From Clostridia bacterium (GTDB lineage: Bacteria > Bacillota > Clostridia > Lachnospirales > Lachnospiraceae): a stretch of 64,000 nt of DNA. The notes beneath the pieces were generated by a model. That model saw nothing but the letters and a program-made list of their open reading frames with translations, was not told where the DNA came from and did not search any database. Made by a program: the position numbers and the translations under genes. This document shows positions 23,770 through 33,784 of the stretch, one piece after another (positions within the stretch are counted from its first letter, which is position 1; each line of letters opens with the position of its first letter). The stretch lies in contig CAJTEN010000001.1 of the NCBI GenBank assembly GCA_910575245.1, forward strand, positions 124,001 through 188,000, given 5' to 3'.

Positions 23770-23840
23770 AATTCGTCGTGGGCCTGTTTTGCGTTAGTTT
23801 GAGAAAATGCCACGACGAAAATAAAATGTTCCACGACGAA
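23770..23840. repeat. Three copies of a 10-bp motif near the element boundary
   Basis: TTCGTCGTGG occurs once on the plus strand (within 23770-23781) and twice inverted (CCACGACGAA at 23810-23819 and 23831-23840). The first and third share a 12-bp perfect complement (AATTCGTCGTGG). Between recombinase and chromosome this suits arm-type recombinase sites or the attachment site. A very long-loop terminator is the alternative. Confidence 0.55.
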
Positions 23841-23891
23841 TTTTTGTCCGAGAGACGTCTTTTTTTACTATGAAATCAGAGGTGAGCATTT

Positions 23892-25892
23892 GTGCAAAAT
23901 GAACAAAAAATCTTCAAACTTCACTCGGAATACGCCCCTACCGGGGACCAGCCGCAGGCCATAAAAGACCTGGTCAAAGGGTTTCAGGAAGGCAATCAAT
24001 TCCAGACTTTACTGGGGGTTACGGGTTCCGGCAAGACCTTTACCATGGCAAATGTGATCGCTGAGCTGAACAAGCCGACTTTGGTAATAGCGCACAATAA
24101 GACATTGGCGGCTCAGCTCTATGGTGAGTTCAAAGAGTATTTTCCGAGTAACGCAGTGGAATATTTTGTGTCCTACTACGATTATTACCAGCCGGAAGCC
24201 TATGTTCCGTCCACGGATACCTATATTGCCAAGGACTCTTCCATCAATGATGAGATAGATAAGCTGCGTCTGTCTGCAACGGCGTCCCTGACAGAGCGCC
24301 GGGATGTGGTGGTGGTGGCCAGTGTGTCCTGCATCTATGGGCTGGGAAGTCCGGAAGAGTATGCGGGCATGAGTATGTCTCTGCGTCCCGGCATGCAGAA
24401 GGATCGGGATGATGTGATCCGTGGATTGATCGAGATGCAGTACGACCGCAATGATATGGATCTGGATCGCTGCTGTTTCAGGGTGCGCGGTGATGTGCTG
24501 GAGATTTATCCGGCACAGGGTGGCGACTATCTGATCCGCATTGAGTTTTTCGGGGATGAGATAGACCGTATCACACAGACGGATCCTCTGACGGGACAGG
24601 TGCATGCCACGCTGGAGCATGTGATGATTTACCCGGCGTCTCATTATGTGGTGCCCCAGGAGAAGATCAATACCGCGTGTGTGGAGATCGAGAAGGAGCT
24701 GACAGACCGGGTCAGATATTTCAAAGGAGAAGACAAGCTGCTGGAGGCACAGCGTATCTCTGAACGGACGAATTTCGATATTGAGATGCTGCGGGAGACT
24801 GGATTCTGTTCCGGTATCGAGAACTATTCCCGGCATCTGAACGGCATGCCGGAGGGAGAGCCGCCCTTCACACTGATGGATTATTTTAAGGATGACTTCC
24901 TTATTATCATAGATGAGTCCCATATGACGATTCCGCAGATCAGAGGAATGTATGCAGGAGACCGTTCACGGAAGACCACGCTTGTGGATTATGGTTTCCG
25001 GCTGCCTTCGGCGCTGGATAACAGGCCGCTTAATTTCGAGGAATTTGAGCAGCATATCGATCAGATGCTGTTTGTTTCCGCCACGCCTTCGGAGTATGAG
25101 GCTGCCCATGAATTGTTCCGTACGGAGCAGATCATCCGCCCTACAGGACTGCTGGATCCGGAGGTGGATGTACGTCCCGTGGAGGGGCAGATAGATGACC
25201 TGATCTCCGAGATTAACAAGGAGGTTGCGAAGCATCATAAAGTATTGGTGACAACTCTGACCAAGCGTATGGCGGAGGACCTGACAGATTATATGAATGA
25301 TGTGGGAATCCGTGTGAAGTATCTGCATTCCGACATCGATACGCTGGAGCGTGCCGAGATTATACGTGATATGCGGCTGGATGTTTTCGATGTTCTGGTG
25401 GGCATTAATCTTCTGAGGGAGGGGCTGGACATTCCGGAGATATCCCTGGTGGCGATTCTGGATGCGGATAAGGAAGGGTTCCTGCGCTCGGCTACTTCCC
25501 TGATCCAGACGATTGGACGTGCGGCTCGTAACGCAGAGGGACATGTTGTCATGTATGCGGATACGATGACGGATTCCATGCATGCTGCCATCACGGAGAC
25601 GAACCGCAGGCGGGAGATTCAGCAGCGGTATAATGAGGAACATGGCATCACACCACAGACGATTAAGAAGGCAGTCCGTGATCTGATCAGCATTTCCAGG
25701 ACGATTGCGAAAGAAGAAGTGAAGTTTGAGAAAGATCCTGAATCTATGAGTAAGCAGGAGCTTGAGAAACTGGTTAAAGAGGTTGAGAAGCAGATGAAGA
25801 AGGCTGCGGCAGATCTTAACTTTGAGGCTGCAGCAGAGCTGCGTGACAGGATGAAGGAACTGAAGGATAAATTGAGAGATTTCGACAAATGA
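23892..25892 (+). CDS. uvrB: Excinuclease ABC subunit UvrB
   Basis: 666 residues, GTG start with GAGGTG upstream. UvrB verifies DNA damage handed over by UvrA and recruits UvrC for nucleotide excision repair. Walker A GVTGSGKT (near 44), the beta-hairpin [10 protein letters not shown] (near 100), DESHMT (near 345), helicase motif QTIGRAARN (near 540) and the C-terminal UVR coiled coil (about 630-660) are all present. Full length. It starts a repair pair with uvrA, 76 nt downstream, and is the first chromosomal gene right of the ICE. Confidence 0.98.
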   Translation: MQNEQKIFKLHSEYAPTGDQPQAIKDLVKGFQEGNQFQTLLGVTGSGKTFTMANVIAELNKPTLVIAHNKTLAAQLYGEFKEYFPSNAVEYFVSYYDYYQPEAYVPSTDTYIAKDSSINDEIDKLRLSATASLTERRDVVVVASVSCIYGLGSPEEYAGMSMSLRPGMQKDRDDVIRGLIEMQYDRNDMDLDRCCFRVRGDVLEIYPAQGGDYLIRIEFFGDEIDRITQTDPLTGQVHATLEHVMIYPASHYVVPQEKINTACVEIEKELTDRVRYFKGEDKLLEAQRISERTNFDIEMLRETGFCSGIENYSRHLNGMPEGEPPFTLMDYFKDDFLIIIDESHMTIPQIRGMYAGDRSRKTTLVDYGFRLPSALDNRPLNFEEFEQHIDQMLFVSATPSEYEAAHELFRTEQIIRPTGLLDPEVDVRPVEGQIDDLISEINKEVAKHHKVLVTTLTKRMAEDLTDYMNDVGIRVKYLHSDIDTLERAEIIRDMRLDVFDVLVGINLLREGLDIPEISLVAILDADKEGFLRSATSLIQTIGRAARNAEGHVVMYADTMTDSMHAAITETNRRREIQQRYNEEHGITPQTIKKAVRDLISISRTIAKEEVKFEKDPESMSKQELEKLVKEVEKQMKKAAADLNFEAAAELRDRMKELKDKLRDFDK

Positions 25893-25968
25893 GTTACGCA
25901 CCGTACTTTTCATGGGTGTTTGTGCCAGGAAGAAACGCAGGTGTAGATACAGCAGTGTGGAGGTAGAT

Positions 25969-28833
25969 ATGTCAGACACAATAAAGATGCGTCCCCGGGA
26001 ATATATCAAGATAAGAGGGGCGAATGAACATAACTTAAAGGCAATCGATATAGATATTCCGAGAAACGAATTCGTGGTACTCACAGGATTGTCCGGTTCT
26101 GGTAAGTCCTCCCTCGCGTTTGATACGATCTATGCGGAAGGCCAGAGAAGATACATGGAGTCTTTGTCTTCGTATGCAAGGCAGTTCCTGGGACAGATGG
26201 AGAAGCCTAATGTAGAGAGGATTGAGGGATTGTCTCCGGCTATTTCTATTGACCAGAAATCCACGAACAGGAATCCACGTTCCACGGTGGGGACAGTGAC
26301 AGAGATTTATGATTACTTCAGGCTGCTGTATGCAAGGATCGGTATTCCGCATTGTCCGAATTGCGGCAGGGAGATTAAGAGGCAGACAGTAGACCAGATC
26401 GTGGATCAGATTCTTGCACTTCCGCAGGGAACCAGGATACAGCTTCTTGCCCCGGTAGTGCGCGGCAGGAAAGGGGAACATGTCAAGGTATTCGACCGGG
26501 CCAAGAAGAGCGGATACGTGCGTGTGCGCGTGGATGGGAACATGTACGAGCTGTCGGAGGAGATTAAGCTTGAGAAGAACATCAAGCATAATATAGAAAT
26601 CGTTGTGGACAGATTGGTTGTCAAGGAAGGAATCGAGAGACGTCTGACAGACTCTATCGAGAATGTATTCGCACTGGCGGAAGGCCTGATGATTCTGGAC
26701 ATTATCGACGGTGAGCCGATCAATTTCAGCCAGAACTTTGCCTGCCCAGACTGCGGGATCAGTGTCAGTGAGATCGAGCCCAGGAGTTTCTCTTTCAATA
26801 ATCCTTTCGGCGCCTGCCCGGACTGTTTCGGGTTGGGATATAAGATGGAATTTGATATTGACCTGATTATTCCGGATAAACGGTTAAGCCTTCATGACGG
26901 TGCGATCGCCGTGATGGGATGGCAGTCCAGTAAGGATAAGGGAAGCTTTACCAATGCCCTTCTGCAAGCGCTTGCAGAAGAATATAAGTTCAGTCTTGAT
27001 ACCCCCTATGAAGAACTGCCAAAGAAAGTGCAGGACGTCATATGCCATGGCACCGACGGGAAAAAGGTGGATGTCTATTATGAAGGACAGCGGGGTAAAG
27101 GAGTCTATCCGGTCGCATTCGAGGGACTGATTAAGAATGTGGAACGGAAATACAGGGAGACAGGCTCTGATATGATTAAGCAGGAATATGAGACTTTTAT
27201 GCGCATTACACCCTGTAAGGCGTGCGGCGGCATGCGCCTGAAGAAGGAATCCCTGGCTGTGACGGTTTGTGATAAGAATATATATGAGATCACTTCCATG
27301 TCGATTAAGAGACTGCATGCCTTTATCGGCAACATGGAATTGACACCGCAGCAGCAGCTGATCGGCAGACGTATTCTGAAGGAGATTCGTGCCCGTGTAG
27401 GCTTCCTGATGGAAGTCGGGCTGGAATATCTATCCCTTTCCAGGGCTACCGGATCCCTGTCCGGCGGTGAGGCGCAGCGTATCCGCCTGGCCACACAGAT
27501 AGGGTCCGGCCTGGTAGGAGTGTGTTATATACTGGACGAGCCCAGCATCGGCCTGCATCAGAGAGATAACGATAAGCTGATTGCGGCGCTCAAGAATCTG
27601 AAGGATATGGGTAATACCCTGATTGTAGTGGAACACGATGAGGATACGATGTTTGCGGCGGACCATATCGTAGATATCGGGCCGGGGGCGGGATCCCACG
27701 GCGGCGAAGTGGTGGCACAGGGAACGGTGGAAGAGATCATGCGGGTGGAGGAGTCGGTTACCGGGCAGTATCTGAGCGGCAGACTGCAGATTCCGGTGCC
27801 GGCAGCGAGACGGAAACCTGCGGGATATCTGAAAATACGAGGAGCACAGGAGAATAATCTGAAGAAGATAGACGTGAAGATTCCGCTGGGCATTATGACC
27901 TGTGTGACAGGGGTATCGGGTTCCGGTAAGAGTTCTCTGGTCAACGAGATTCTTTATAAACATCTGGCGAGAGACCTGAACAGGGCGCGGTGTATTCCCG
28001 GCAGGCATTCCGGTATTGATGGAATCGATCAGCTTGACAAGGTGATCAATATCGATCAGTCTCCGATTGGCAGGACACCCAGGTCGAATCCTGCTACTTA
28101 TACCGGTGTGTTTGACCAGATCAGGGATCTGTTTGCATCCACCCAGGATGCTAAGGCGAGAGGGTACAGTAAGGGCAGGTTCAGCTTCAATGTGAAGGGA
28201 GGCAGGTGCGAAGCATGCGGCGGCGACGGTATTATCAAGATTGAGATGCATTTCCTGCCGGATGTATATGTGCCTTGTGAAGTGTGCGGGGGCAAGCGGT
28301 ACAACCGTGAGACGCTGGAAGTAAAGTATAAAGGTAAGAGTGTTTATGACGTGTTGGATATGACTGTGGAGGAGGCTATGCCTTTTTTTGAGAATCTGCC
28401 TTCGATCCGCAGGAAGATAGAGACCCTTTATGATGTGGGATTGTCTTACGTGAAGTTGGGGCAGCCTTCCACAACACTGTCCGGCGGTGAAGCGCAGCGT
28501 ATCAAGCTGGCTACAGAGTTGAGCAGGCGCAGTACGGGGAAGACCATTTATATTCTGGACGAGCCCACCACGGGACTTCATTTTGCGGATGTGCATAAAC
28601 TGGTAGACATTTTGCATAAGCTGGCGGAAGGCGGCAATACGGTTGTGGTGATTGAGCATAATCTGGATGTGATCAAGACGGCGGATTATATAATCGATAT
28701 GGGGCCTGAGGGCGGTGAAGGCGGCGGTACCGTAATCGCCGAAGGTATACCGGAGAAAATTGCCGGAGACCCGAATTCCTACACAGGTATTTATATTAAG
28801 AAGATGCTCGAGAAGGCGAAGAAAATGAGATAA
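25969..28833 (+). CDS. uvrA: Excinuclease ABC subunit UvrA
   Basis: 954 residues from the ATG at 25969 (GGAGGT 6 nt upstream). This is the damage-sensing ABC ATPase of nucleotide excision repair. Two Walker A motifs (GLSGSGKSS near 32 and GVSGSGKSS near 650), two LSGGEAQRI signatures, and zinc-binding Cys pairs (CPNCG, CPDCG, and CEACGG...CEVCGG near 750-780) are visible. Full length and in the usual uvrBA order. Confidence 0.98.
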   Translation: MSDTIKMRPREYIKIRGANEHNLKAIDIDIPRNEFVVLTGLSGSGKSSLAFDTIYAEGQRRYMESLSSYARQFLGQMEKPNVERIEGLSPAISIDQKSTNRNPRSTVGTVTEIYDYFRLLYARIGIPHCPNCGREIKRQTVDQIVDQILALPQGTRIQLLAPVVRGRKGEHVKVFDRAKKSGYVRVRVDGNMYELSEEIKLEKNIKHNIEIVVDRLVVKEGIERRLTDSIENVFALAEGLMILDIIDGEPINFSQNFACPDCGISVSEIEPRSFSFNNPFGACPDCFGLGYKMEFDIDLIIPDKRLSLHDGAIAVMGWQSSKDKGSFTNALLQALAEEYKFSLDTPYEELPKKVQDVICHGTDGKKVDVYYEGQRGKGVYPVAFEGLIKNVERKYRETGSDMIKQEYETFMRITPCKACGGMRLKKESLAVTVCDKNIYEITSMSIKRLHAFIGNMELTPQQQLIGRRILKEIRARVGFLMEVGLEYLSLSRATGSLSGGEAQRIRLATQIGSGLVGVCYILDEPSIGLHQRDNDKLIAALKNLKDMGNTLIVVEHDEDTMFAADHIVDIGPGAGSHGGEVVAQGTVEEIMRVEESVTGQYLSGRLQIPVPAARRKPAGYLKIRGAQENNLKKIDVKIPLGIMTCVTGVSGSGKSSLVNEILYKHLARDLNRARCIPGRHSGIDGIDQLDKVINIDQSPIGRTPRSNPATYTGVFDQIRDLFASTQDAKARGYSKGRFSFNVKGGRCEACGGDGIIKIEMHFLPDVYVPCEVCGGKRYNRETLEVKYKGKSVYDVLDMTVEEAMPFFENLPSIRRKIETLYDVGLSYVKLGQPSTTLSGGEAQRIKLATELSRRSTGKTIYILDEPTTGLHFADVHKLVDILHKLAEGGNTVVVIEHNLDVIKTADYIIDMGPEGGEGGGTVIAEGIPEKIAGDPNSYTGIYIKKMLEKAKKMR

Positions 28834-29114
28834 GAGATACTGGGCAGGGATAAAATGGAGACTGGACAGATGGCAGCGCGAAAAGATGAGAGAAATCATG
28901 ATGGCGCCGGAGGGAATACGCCATGCAGATGCCATCAAACGGTAGGAAAATGCCATGAAACGGCGGCAGCCTGACTTCAGAAGGCAGACACGGCTGACGA
29001 TATAATAATATAGAAAATATCATTGGTATCGTTGTATTATCAGAAGACACTGACAGGGATTTCTGGCAGAAAAGGACAGCAGGAATCTCACAGTGTGAGC
29101 CGGGAGGTACGTTT

Positions 29115-29831
29115 ATGAATATTAATATGTCGGGATTTCACAGTTTTTCATTCGGTGGCGGTTTGCTTAACGGAGCCCCTGGGCTGAAGAGCACGCAGCA
29201 GAGGATGGAGCGGCAGGAAGCGCGGGACAGACAGGTGGCATTCTTTGAGAACCAGAAAGAAAATCTGAAGAATGTAAAGTGTGAGACCGTGGAGGAGATT
29301 GCGAGGAAGCTGGAACTGTTCCATTCTTATGAAGACCAGATCAAGGCCGCAAAGGCAGCCTATAACAATGAACAGATGTGGCATATGATGGATGAGTCGC
29401 GGGAAATCGGAGAGAAGATTGCCGAGGCAGTGGAGAAGAGCGAACCCAAGACGGCCGAAGAACGGAAGGAAGAGCTTGTGGAGGAAATCACAGGCGCGGA
29501 GAGCGGCGGCATCATGGAAGAACTTGACGAGGTGATGGAGGAGGCGCTTGAGCTGCAGGAAGAGCTGCGGACGGAAGAGATCCGGGAAGCAGTGGAAAGC
29601 GGCATACCCGGGGAAACGGCATCGGCGGGCATGGAGCAGGCGCTGGAAGCATCTGCCGGGCAGGATGCGGATGGATTTGTGCCGGAAGATTTACGGCAGG
29701 CTGCGGAAGTGACTGCATCAGAGAATACACAGCGGAGGGCGGAATACATTGTGGCAGAAGAAGCGCACATGATACCGCGGGAGCTCTGGGAATCGAAGCT
29801 TCCGTACAGGCCTGTTGATATCAGGGCGTGA
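29115..29831 (+). CDS. Hypothetical acidic coiled-coil protein
   Basis: 238 residues. A short Gly/Ser/Phe-rich N-terminus (GFHSFSFGGGLLNG) is followed by a long helical, very acidic region (about 30-190) with heptad-like spacing, and a C-terminal stretch AHMIPRELWESKLPYRPVDI that looks conserved. No signal peptide or membrane helix. GGGAGG lies before the ATG. I do not recognise a family. It stands alone between uvrA and mbl. The 281-bp gap before it shows no gene. Confidence 0.65.
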   Translation: MNINMSGFHSFSFGGGLLNGAPGLKSTQQRMERQEARDRQVAFFENQKENLKNVKCETVEEIARKLELFHSYEDQIKAAKAAYNNEQMWHMMDESREIGEKIAEAVEKSEPKTAEERKEELVEEITGAESGGIMEELDEVMEEALELQEELRTEEIREAVESGIPGETASAGMEQALEASAGQDADGFVPEDLRQAAEVTASENTQRRAEYIVAEEAHMIPRELWESKLPYRPVDIRA

Positions 29832-30051
29832 TGAATGTAATGCAGAACCTGGTAGCAGGGAAGCCGAAGGCCGAACTGTTACCGAACCCGAAGAGTGAAT
29901 GGTTACAGATGAACAGGAAGTGGCGTGCCGGAAAGGGATCCGGATCTGTACAGACAGAATTTCCTGTTACTTCCAGTCTGATTTTCATCAGTCAAAAGGT
30001 TAAGAAATTCCCCGCCTGCTCCGATAAAATATTTGTAGAGCACGGATGCTG

Positions 30052-30084
30052 AGAACAGGACGGAAGGAGCCGTTCTGTTTTTGG
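30052..30084 (+). terminator. Terminator before mbl
   Basis: ACAG-GACGG and CCGT-TCTGT pair and are followed by TTTTTGG. The 484-bp stretch 29832-30315 otherwise holds only this terminator and the mbl promoter. Confidence 0.55.
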
Positions 30085-30130
30085 TATTTTTTTTAATTTT
30101 TAAAATTTTTTAAAAAATCTATAAAAGCCT

Positions 30131-30158
30131 TTGAAAAACCATTTCTTTAGGTTATAAT
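30131..30158 (+). promoter_or_regulatory. Promoter of mbl
   Basis: TTGAAA (30131-30136), 16 bp, TATAAT (30153-30158), leaving a 5' leader of about 150 nt. Confidence 0.65.
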
Positions 30159-30315
30159 ATATCCAGCATATTGCGCTTTTTTACTTTACAGAGGGATATT
30201 GAGAGCCATTTTTCCAATATTCGGAGCGGAAAACAGAGCGCAGTATCATATTGATGTTTACTTTGACAGCAATTGGAAATTATTATAGAGAGATCACGGA
30301 AAGGGGATCAAAGGA

Positions 30316-31308
30316 ATGCAGTATACGGATATCGGAATTGATTTGGGAACAGCCAGCATACTGGTTTACATCAGGGGCAAAGGCGTTGTGTTGAAAGAGC
30401 CTTCTGTTGTGGCTTTTGATAGAGATACAAATAAGATTAAGGCAATCGGTGAGGATGCCAGACTGATGCTCGGCAGGACGCCGGGCAATATCGTGGCGGT
30501 AAGGCCGCTGCGTCAGGGTGTTATCTCGGACTATCAGGTCACAGAGAAGATGATGAAATATTTTATCCAGAAGGCGCTGGGGAAGAAGACGTTTCGCAAG
30601 CCCCGCATTGCCGTATGCGTACCCAGCGGTGTTACGGAAGTAGAGAAGAAGGCCGTTGAAGATGCTACCTATCAGGCGGGTGCCAGAGAGGTATCCATTA
30701 TAGAAGAGCCTATTGCGGCGGCAATCGGTGCGGGGATTGATATTTCCAAACCTTGCGGTAATATGATTGTGGATATCGGCGGCGGTACTTCCGATATAGC
30801 CGTTATCTCACTGGGAGGAACAGTTGTCAGCGCTTCCATCAAGATCGCGGGAGATGATTTTGATGAGGCAATCGTGCGTTACATGCGTAAGAAACATAAT
30901 CTGCTGATCGGTGAGCGGACAGCGGAGGACTTAAAGATCAAGATCGGTTCCGCCTTCAAACGGCCGGAAGTTGATTATATGGATGTCAGAGGGCGTAATC
31001 TTGTGACTGGCCTGCCGCGGACCGTCAAGGTATCTTCGGAAGAGACAGAAGAAGCGCTGCATGAGACGACGGTACAGATCGTGGAGACGATTCACAGTGT
31101 TTTGGAGAAGACACCACCGGAGTTGGCAGCCGATATTGCGGACAGAGGCATTGTGCTTACCGGCGGCGGCAGTCTGCTTCGCGGGCTGGAGGATCTGATC
31201 GCATCCCATACTGGCATCAACACGATGACAGCGGAGGATCCAATGACGGCGGTTGCGGTCGGTACAGGTAAATATGTAGAGTTCCTTGCGGGATACCGCG
31301 AGGACTAA
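30316..31308 (+). CDS. mbl: MreB-family actin Mbl
   Basis: 330 residues, actin-like ATPase that forms membrane-associated filaments guiding side-wall synthesis. Phosphate 1 DLGTASILVY (near 9), phosphate 2 DIGGGTSDIAV (near 156) and the adenosine motif LTGGGSLLRGLEDL (near 280) are present. Close MreB paralogues (MreB, MreBH) cannot be told apart by sequence reading alone, but the following flhO and flhP genes are the B. subtilis mbl neighbourhood, which favours Mbl. Confidence 0.9.
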   Translation: MQYTDIGIDLGTASILVYIRGKGVVLKEPSVVAFDRDTNKIKAIGEDARLMLGRTPGNIVAVRPLRQGVISDYQVTEKMMKYFIQKALGKKTFRKPRIAVCVPSGVTEVEKKAVEDATYQAGAREVSIIEEPIAAAIGAGIDISKPCGNMIVDIGGGTSDIAVISLGGTVVSASIKIAGDDFDEAIVRYMRKKHNLLIGERTAEDLKIKIGSAFKRPEVDYMDVRGRNLVTGLPRTVKVSSEETEEALHETTVQIVETIHSVLEKTPPELAADIADRGIVLTGGGSLLRGLEDLIASHTGINTMTAEDPMTAVAVGTGKYVEFLAGYRED

Positions 31309-31361
31309 AGTGAAACGCACAATGTGGTTTCTGAGAGGATCAGAGAAAGGCAGGATTACTT

Positions 31362-32411
31362 ATGCTTAAAGGATTATATACGGCTTACACAGGGATGATC
31401 AATGAACAGCACAGAATGGACGTTATGACCAATAACCTGGCTAATGCCGATACCAATGCATATAAGAAGGAAGGAGCCACGAGCCAGGCTTTTGATACGG
31501 TACTGGCCTATAAGATCAAGGATATGTCGGAACCGGGCAATCTGCCGAGGAATCTTTCCACCAGCAGAGCGTATGATGATGAGCTGGTGGATAATCCTGA
31601 CAGATGGACTTCAAGAACCGGTATGAATCTGGGCGTAAAGGTGGGAGAGAATTATACGGATTACTCCGAAGGGCCGATGCGGGTGACGGATAATACATTT
31701 GATTTTGCGCTGTCAGGTCCGGGTTTCTTTCTGGTAGAGTATACGAACAAGGCGGATGAGACTTCCGTGAAGTACACCCGGGACGGTAATTTCACCATGA
31801 ACGCGCAAGGCTATCTTGTGACCCAGGACGGAGATTATATTCTGGATGAGAACAGACGGCGTATCCGGCTGGATCCTAATGAGAAAGAGATTGGAACCAA
31901 TACCAACGGCGATATTTATCAGGCCGGAAATCTGGTGGCGACGATCGGCGTAGTGGATTTTGAGGACTACGATATGCTGGAGCATTTCGGGGAGAATCTT
32001 TTCCAGTTCGTGGACAGTGATGAGGTGAAGAGTGCCCAGGCGGTTTATAGCCGGGCCAGAACGAATACCATGCTTGCCCAGAGTGCGCTGAATGCCGCCA
32101 GGGCGAGAGGGGAGGATGGCCTGGAAGAGTTGGAGGCGGCAGTGGAGGCCGCACAGCGAAGCGAGGAAGCGGCTCAGCAGGCACTGGAGGAAGCACGTAC
32201 GGCCGATGACACAGCGCACAGAAGGCTGGAGCAGGAGTCGGAGACAACGGCGACGGTACTGAGCGGTGTCCTGGAATTGGCCAATATGTCGATCGTTACG
32301 GAGATGGTGAATATGATTGCCATCCAGCGGCAGTATGAGAGCAATCAGAAGGTGATTACAACATATGACGAATCACTTGACATAGCAGTGAATCAATTAG
32401 GCAGATTATAG
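31362..32411 (+). CDS. flhO: FlhO/FlgF-type flagellar basal-body rod protein with coiled-coil insertion
   Basis: 349 residues, while relatives are about 260-280. The N-terminal rod motif (YTAYTGMINEQHRMDVMTNNLANADTNAYKKEG) and the C-terminal rod helix (MSIVTEMVNMIAIQRQYESNQKVITTYDESLD) are intact, with the D1 core between them (FALSGPGFFLVE). Residues about 223-296 are an Ala/Glu-rich helical insertion placed just before the C-terminal helix. The protein should be part of the rod or hook base. It lies 53 nt after mbl and 13 nt before flhP. Confidence 0.88.
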   Translation: MLKGLYTAYTGMINEQHRMDVMTNNLANADTNAYKKEGATSQAFDTVLAYKIKDMSEPGNLPRNLSTSRAYDDELVDNPDRWTSRTGMNLGVKVGENYTDYSEGPMRVTDNTFDFALSGPGFFLVEYTNKADETSVKYTRDGNFTMNAQGYLVTQDGDYILDENRRRIRLDPNEKEIGTNTNGDIYQAGNLVATIGVVDFEDYDMLEHFGENLFQFVDSDEVKSAQAVYSRARTNTMLAQSALNAARARGEDGLEELEAAVEAAQRSEEAAQQALEEARTADDTAHRRLEQESETTATVLSGVLELANMSIVTEMVNMIAIQRQYESNQKVITTYDESLDIAVNQLGRL

Positions 32412-32424
32412 GAGGCGTTGAAGA

Positions 32425-33243
32425 ATGGTTAGAAGTTTGTGGTCGGCAGCGACCGGAATGAATGCACAGCAGGCGAATGTAGACACGATTGCCAACAATC
32501 TGGCAAACGTCAATTCAGTAGGGTATAAGGCACAGGTGGCGCAGTTTAAGTCGCTTTTGTATCAGAATCTGCGCTCAGTGACTACAACGGCAAACGGAGA
32601 TCCGAAGCCTACCAGTTCACAGATCGGTCTGGGTGTGCGTGTTGCCTCTGTCAATTCGGTCTTTACCCAGGGAAGTTTGCTGGATGCACAGAGCGACACC
32701 GCATTTGCGGTAGAGGGAGAAGGCTTCTTTGCGCTTCGCGGGGATGACGGTGAGACATATTATACCAGGAACGGTGATTTCACATGGGCGCTGGGAAACA
32801 ATGGCGGCATGATGCTGACCAATGCAGACGGGCTTCCGGTCTTGGACTCTGCGGGACGCGCGATTTCCCTGCCCCGTACATATATTGCGAGCAAGCTGTC
32901 CATAACGGAGGACGGGCAGATCTGCTATCCGGATGGGGCGAACAATCCGCAGCCGATCGGTGTTCAGATCGGAACCTATCAGTTCAGTAATCCGGGCGGC
33001 TTAGAGAGAGTGGGCGATACCTTATTCGGCGTGACGGATGCCAGCGGCCGTGCCATTAACGAGGATACGAATCCGGATGTGGCCAAGAGCAGGATTGTTC
33101 AGGGATATCTGGAAGGATCAAATGTACAGGTGGCAAACGAGATGGTAAACCTGATTGTGGCACAGCGTGCCTATGAGATGAATTCCAAAGCGATCACGAC
33201 ATCTGATTCCATGATGGAAGTGGCAAATAATCTGAAACGATAG
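32425..33243 (+). CDS. flhP: FlhP/FlgG-type flagellar basal-body rod protein
   Basis: 272 residues, normal length for the family. The N-terminal motif (WSAATGMNAQQANVDTIANNLANVNSVGYK), the central FAVEGEGFFAL...YYTRNGDFTW, and the C-terminal helix (SNVQVANEMVNLIVAQRAYEMNSKAITTSDSMM) are all present. It forms part of the distal rod. AGGAGG precedes the ATG. Confidence 0.92.
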   Translation: MVRSLWSAATGMNAQQANVDTIANNLANVNSVGYKAQVAQFKSLLYQNLRSVTTTANGDPKPTSSQIGLGVRVASVNSVFTQGSLLDAQSDTAFAVEGEGFFALRGDDGETYYTRNGDFTWALGNNGGMMLTNADGLPVLDSAGRAISLPRTYIASKLSITEDGQICYPDGANNPQPIGVQIGTYQFSNPGGLERVGDTLFGVTDASGRAINEDTNPDVAKSRIVQGYLEGSNVQVANEMVNLIVAQRAYEMNSKAITTSDSMMEVANNLKR

Positions 33244-33273
33244 TATAGCTGCTGTCGGCATGGAGGTGCAAAT

Positions 33274-33651
33274 ATGAGCATGGATTTGACAGGTCTGGGC
33301 ATGTATACCGATTATATGACGGATACCAACAGGATCAATACAGAGAATCTGCAGAAGAAGCTGGAGAATACGGCGGACACCGCGCAGACAGAAAAGGCTG
33401 AAGACGATGCACTTCTGGATGCCTGTAAGCAATTCGAGGCGTATCTGTGGGAGCAGATTTATAAAGAGATGGAAAAGACAACCAAATTATTCAGCGATGA
33501 TGAAGATGATGACGCCTATGCATCCAATATGGTAGATTATTTTAAGGACTCTGTCATTCAGCAGATTTCCTCGCAGACTGCGTCCGAGCGTTCAAATTCG
33601 CTGGCACAGATGCTGTATGAACAGGCGAAACGAAACTATAATATTACATAA
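33274..33651 (+). CDS. flgJ: FlgJ-like rod-binding protein
   Basis: 125 residues. It contains the rod-binding domain typical of the FlgJ N-terminus: LLDACKQFEAYLWEQIYKEME (about 48-68) and YFKDSVIQQISSQ (about 89-101), but no peptidoglycan hydrolase domain, as is common in Clostridia. It likely acts as a scaffold for rod assembly with FlhO and FlhP. Third gene of the set. Confidence 0.88.
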   Translation: MSMDLTGLGMYTDYMTDTNRINTENLQKKLENTADTAQTEKAEDDALLDACKQFEAYLWEQIYKEMEKTTKLFSDDEDDDAYASNMVDYFKDSVIQQISSQTASERSNSLAQMLYEQAKRNYNIT

Positions 33652-33728
33652 AATATATTGTATCCTTTCCATTCTGTCATTCTGTTTTCCGGCAGGAATG
33701 GGATGATACAACAGATTTTAAACAAGAC

Positions 33729-33755
33729 GGGCTGCTAATCAGGCAGCCCTTTCTT
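33729..33755 (+). terminator. Terminator after the rod genes
   Basis: GGGCTGC and GCAGCCC pair around a 7-nt loop and are followed by TTTCTT. Confidence 0.8.
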
Positions 33756-33784
33756 GGTTTCTGAAAAGAGAAAGCGTTTAACGG

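Larger units (their letters stand above)
1..23850. mobile_element. Integrative conjugative element, right part (left end outside window)
   Basis: The segment holds transfer genes (VirB2-, VirB6-, VirB4- and VirD4-like, C39 peptidase), accessory ICE families, an excisionase and two tyrosine recombinases that abut the housekeeping gene uvrB. No relaxase is visible, so part of the element must lie left of position 1. The right boundary is not fixed. It lies between the second recombinase stop (23632) and the uvrB start (23892), where three copies of a 10-bp motif occur. The cargo block at 2.2-6.9 kb lies between two transfer operons that share a promoter design, so I place it inside the element. 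Confidence 0.85.

Noticed and set aside
24009-28956. Long antisense frames over uvrB and uvrA (up to 508 codons)
   Set aside because: They are mirror frames of strongly conserved genes, full of His/Arg/Leu, with no start signals.
29828-30052. 74-codon frame after the acidic coiled-coil gene
   Set aside because: It overlaps the previous stop by 4 nt, but has no ribosome site, odd composition and no recognisable motif, and ends in the terminator region. I left it out.
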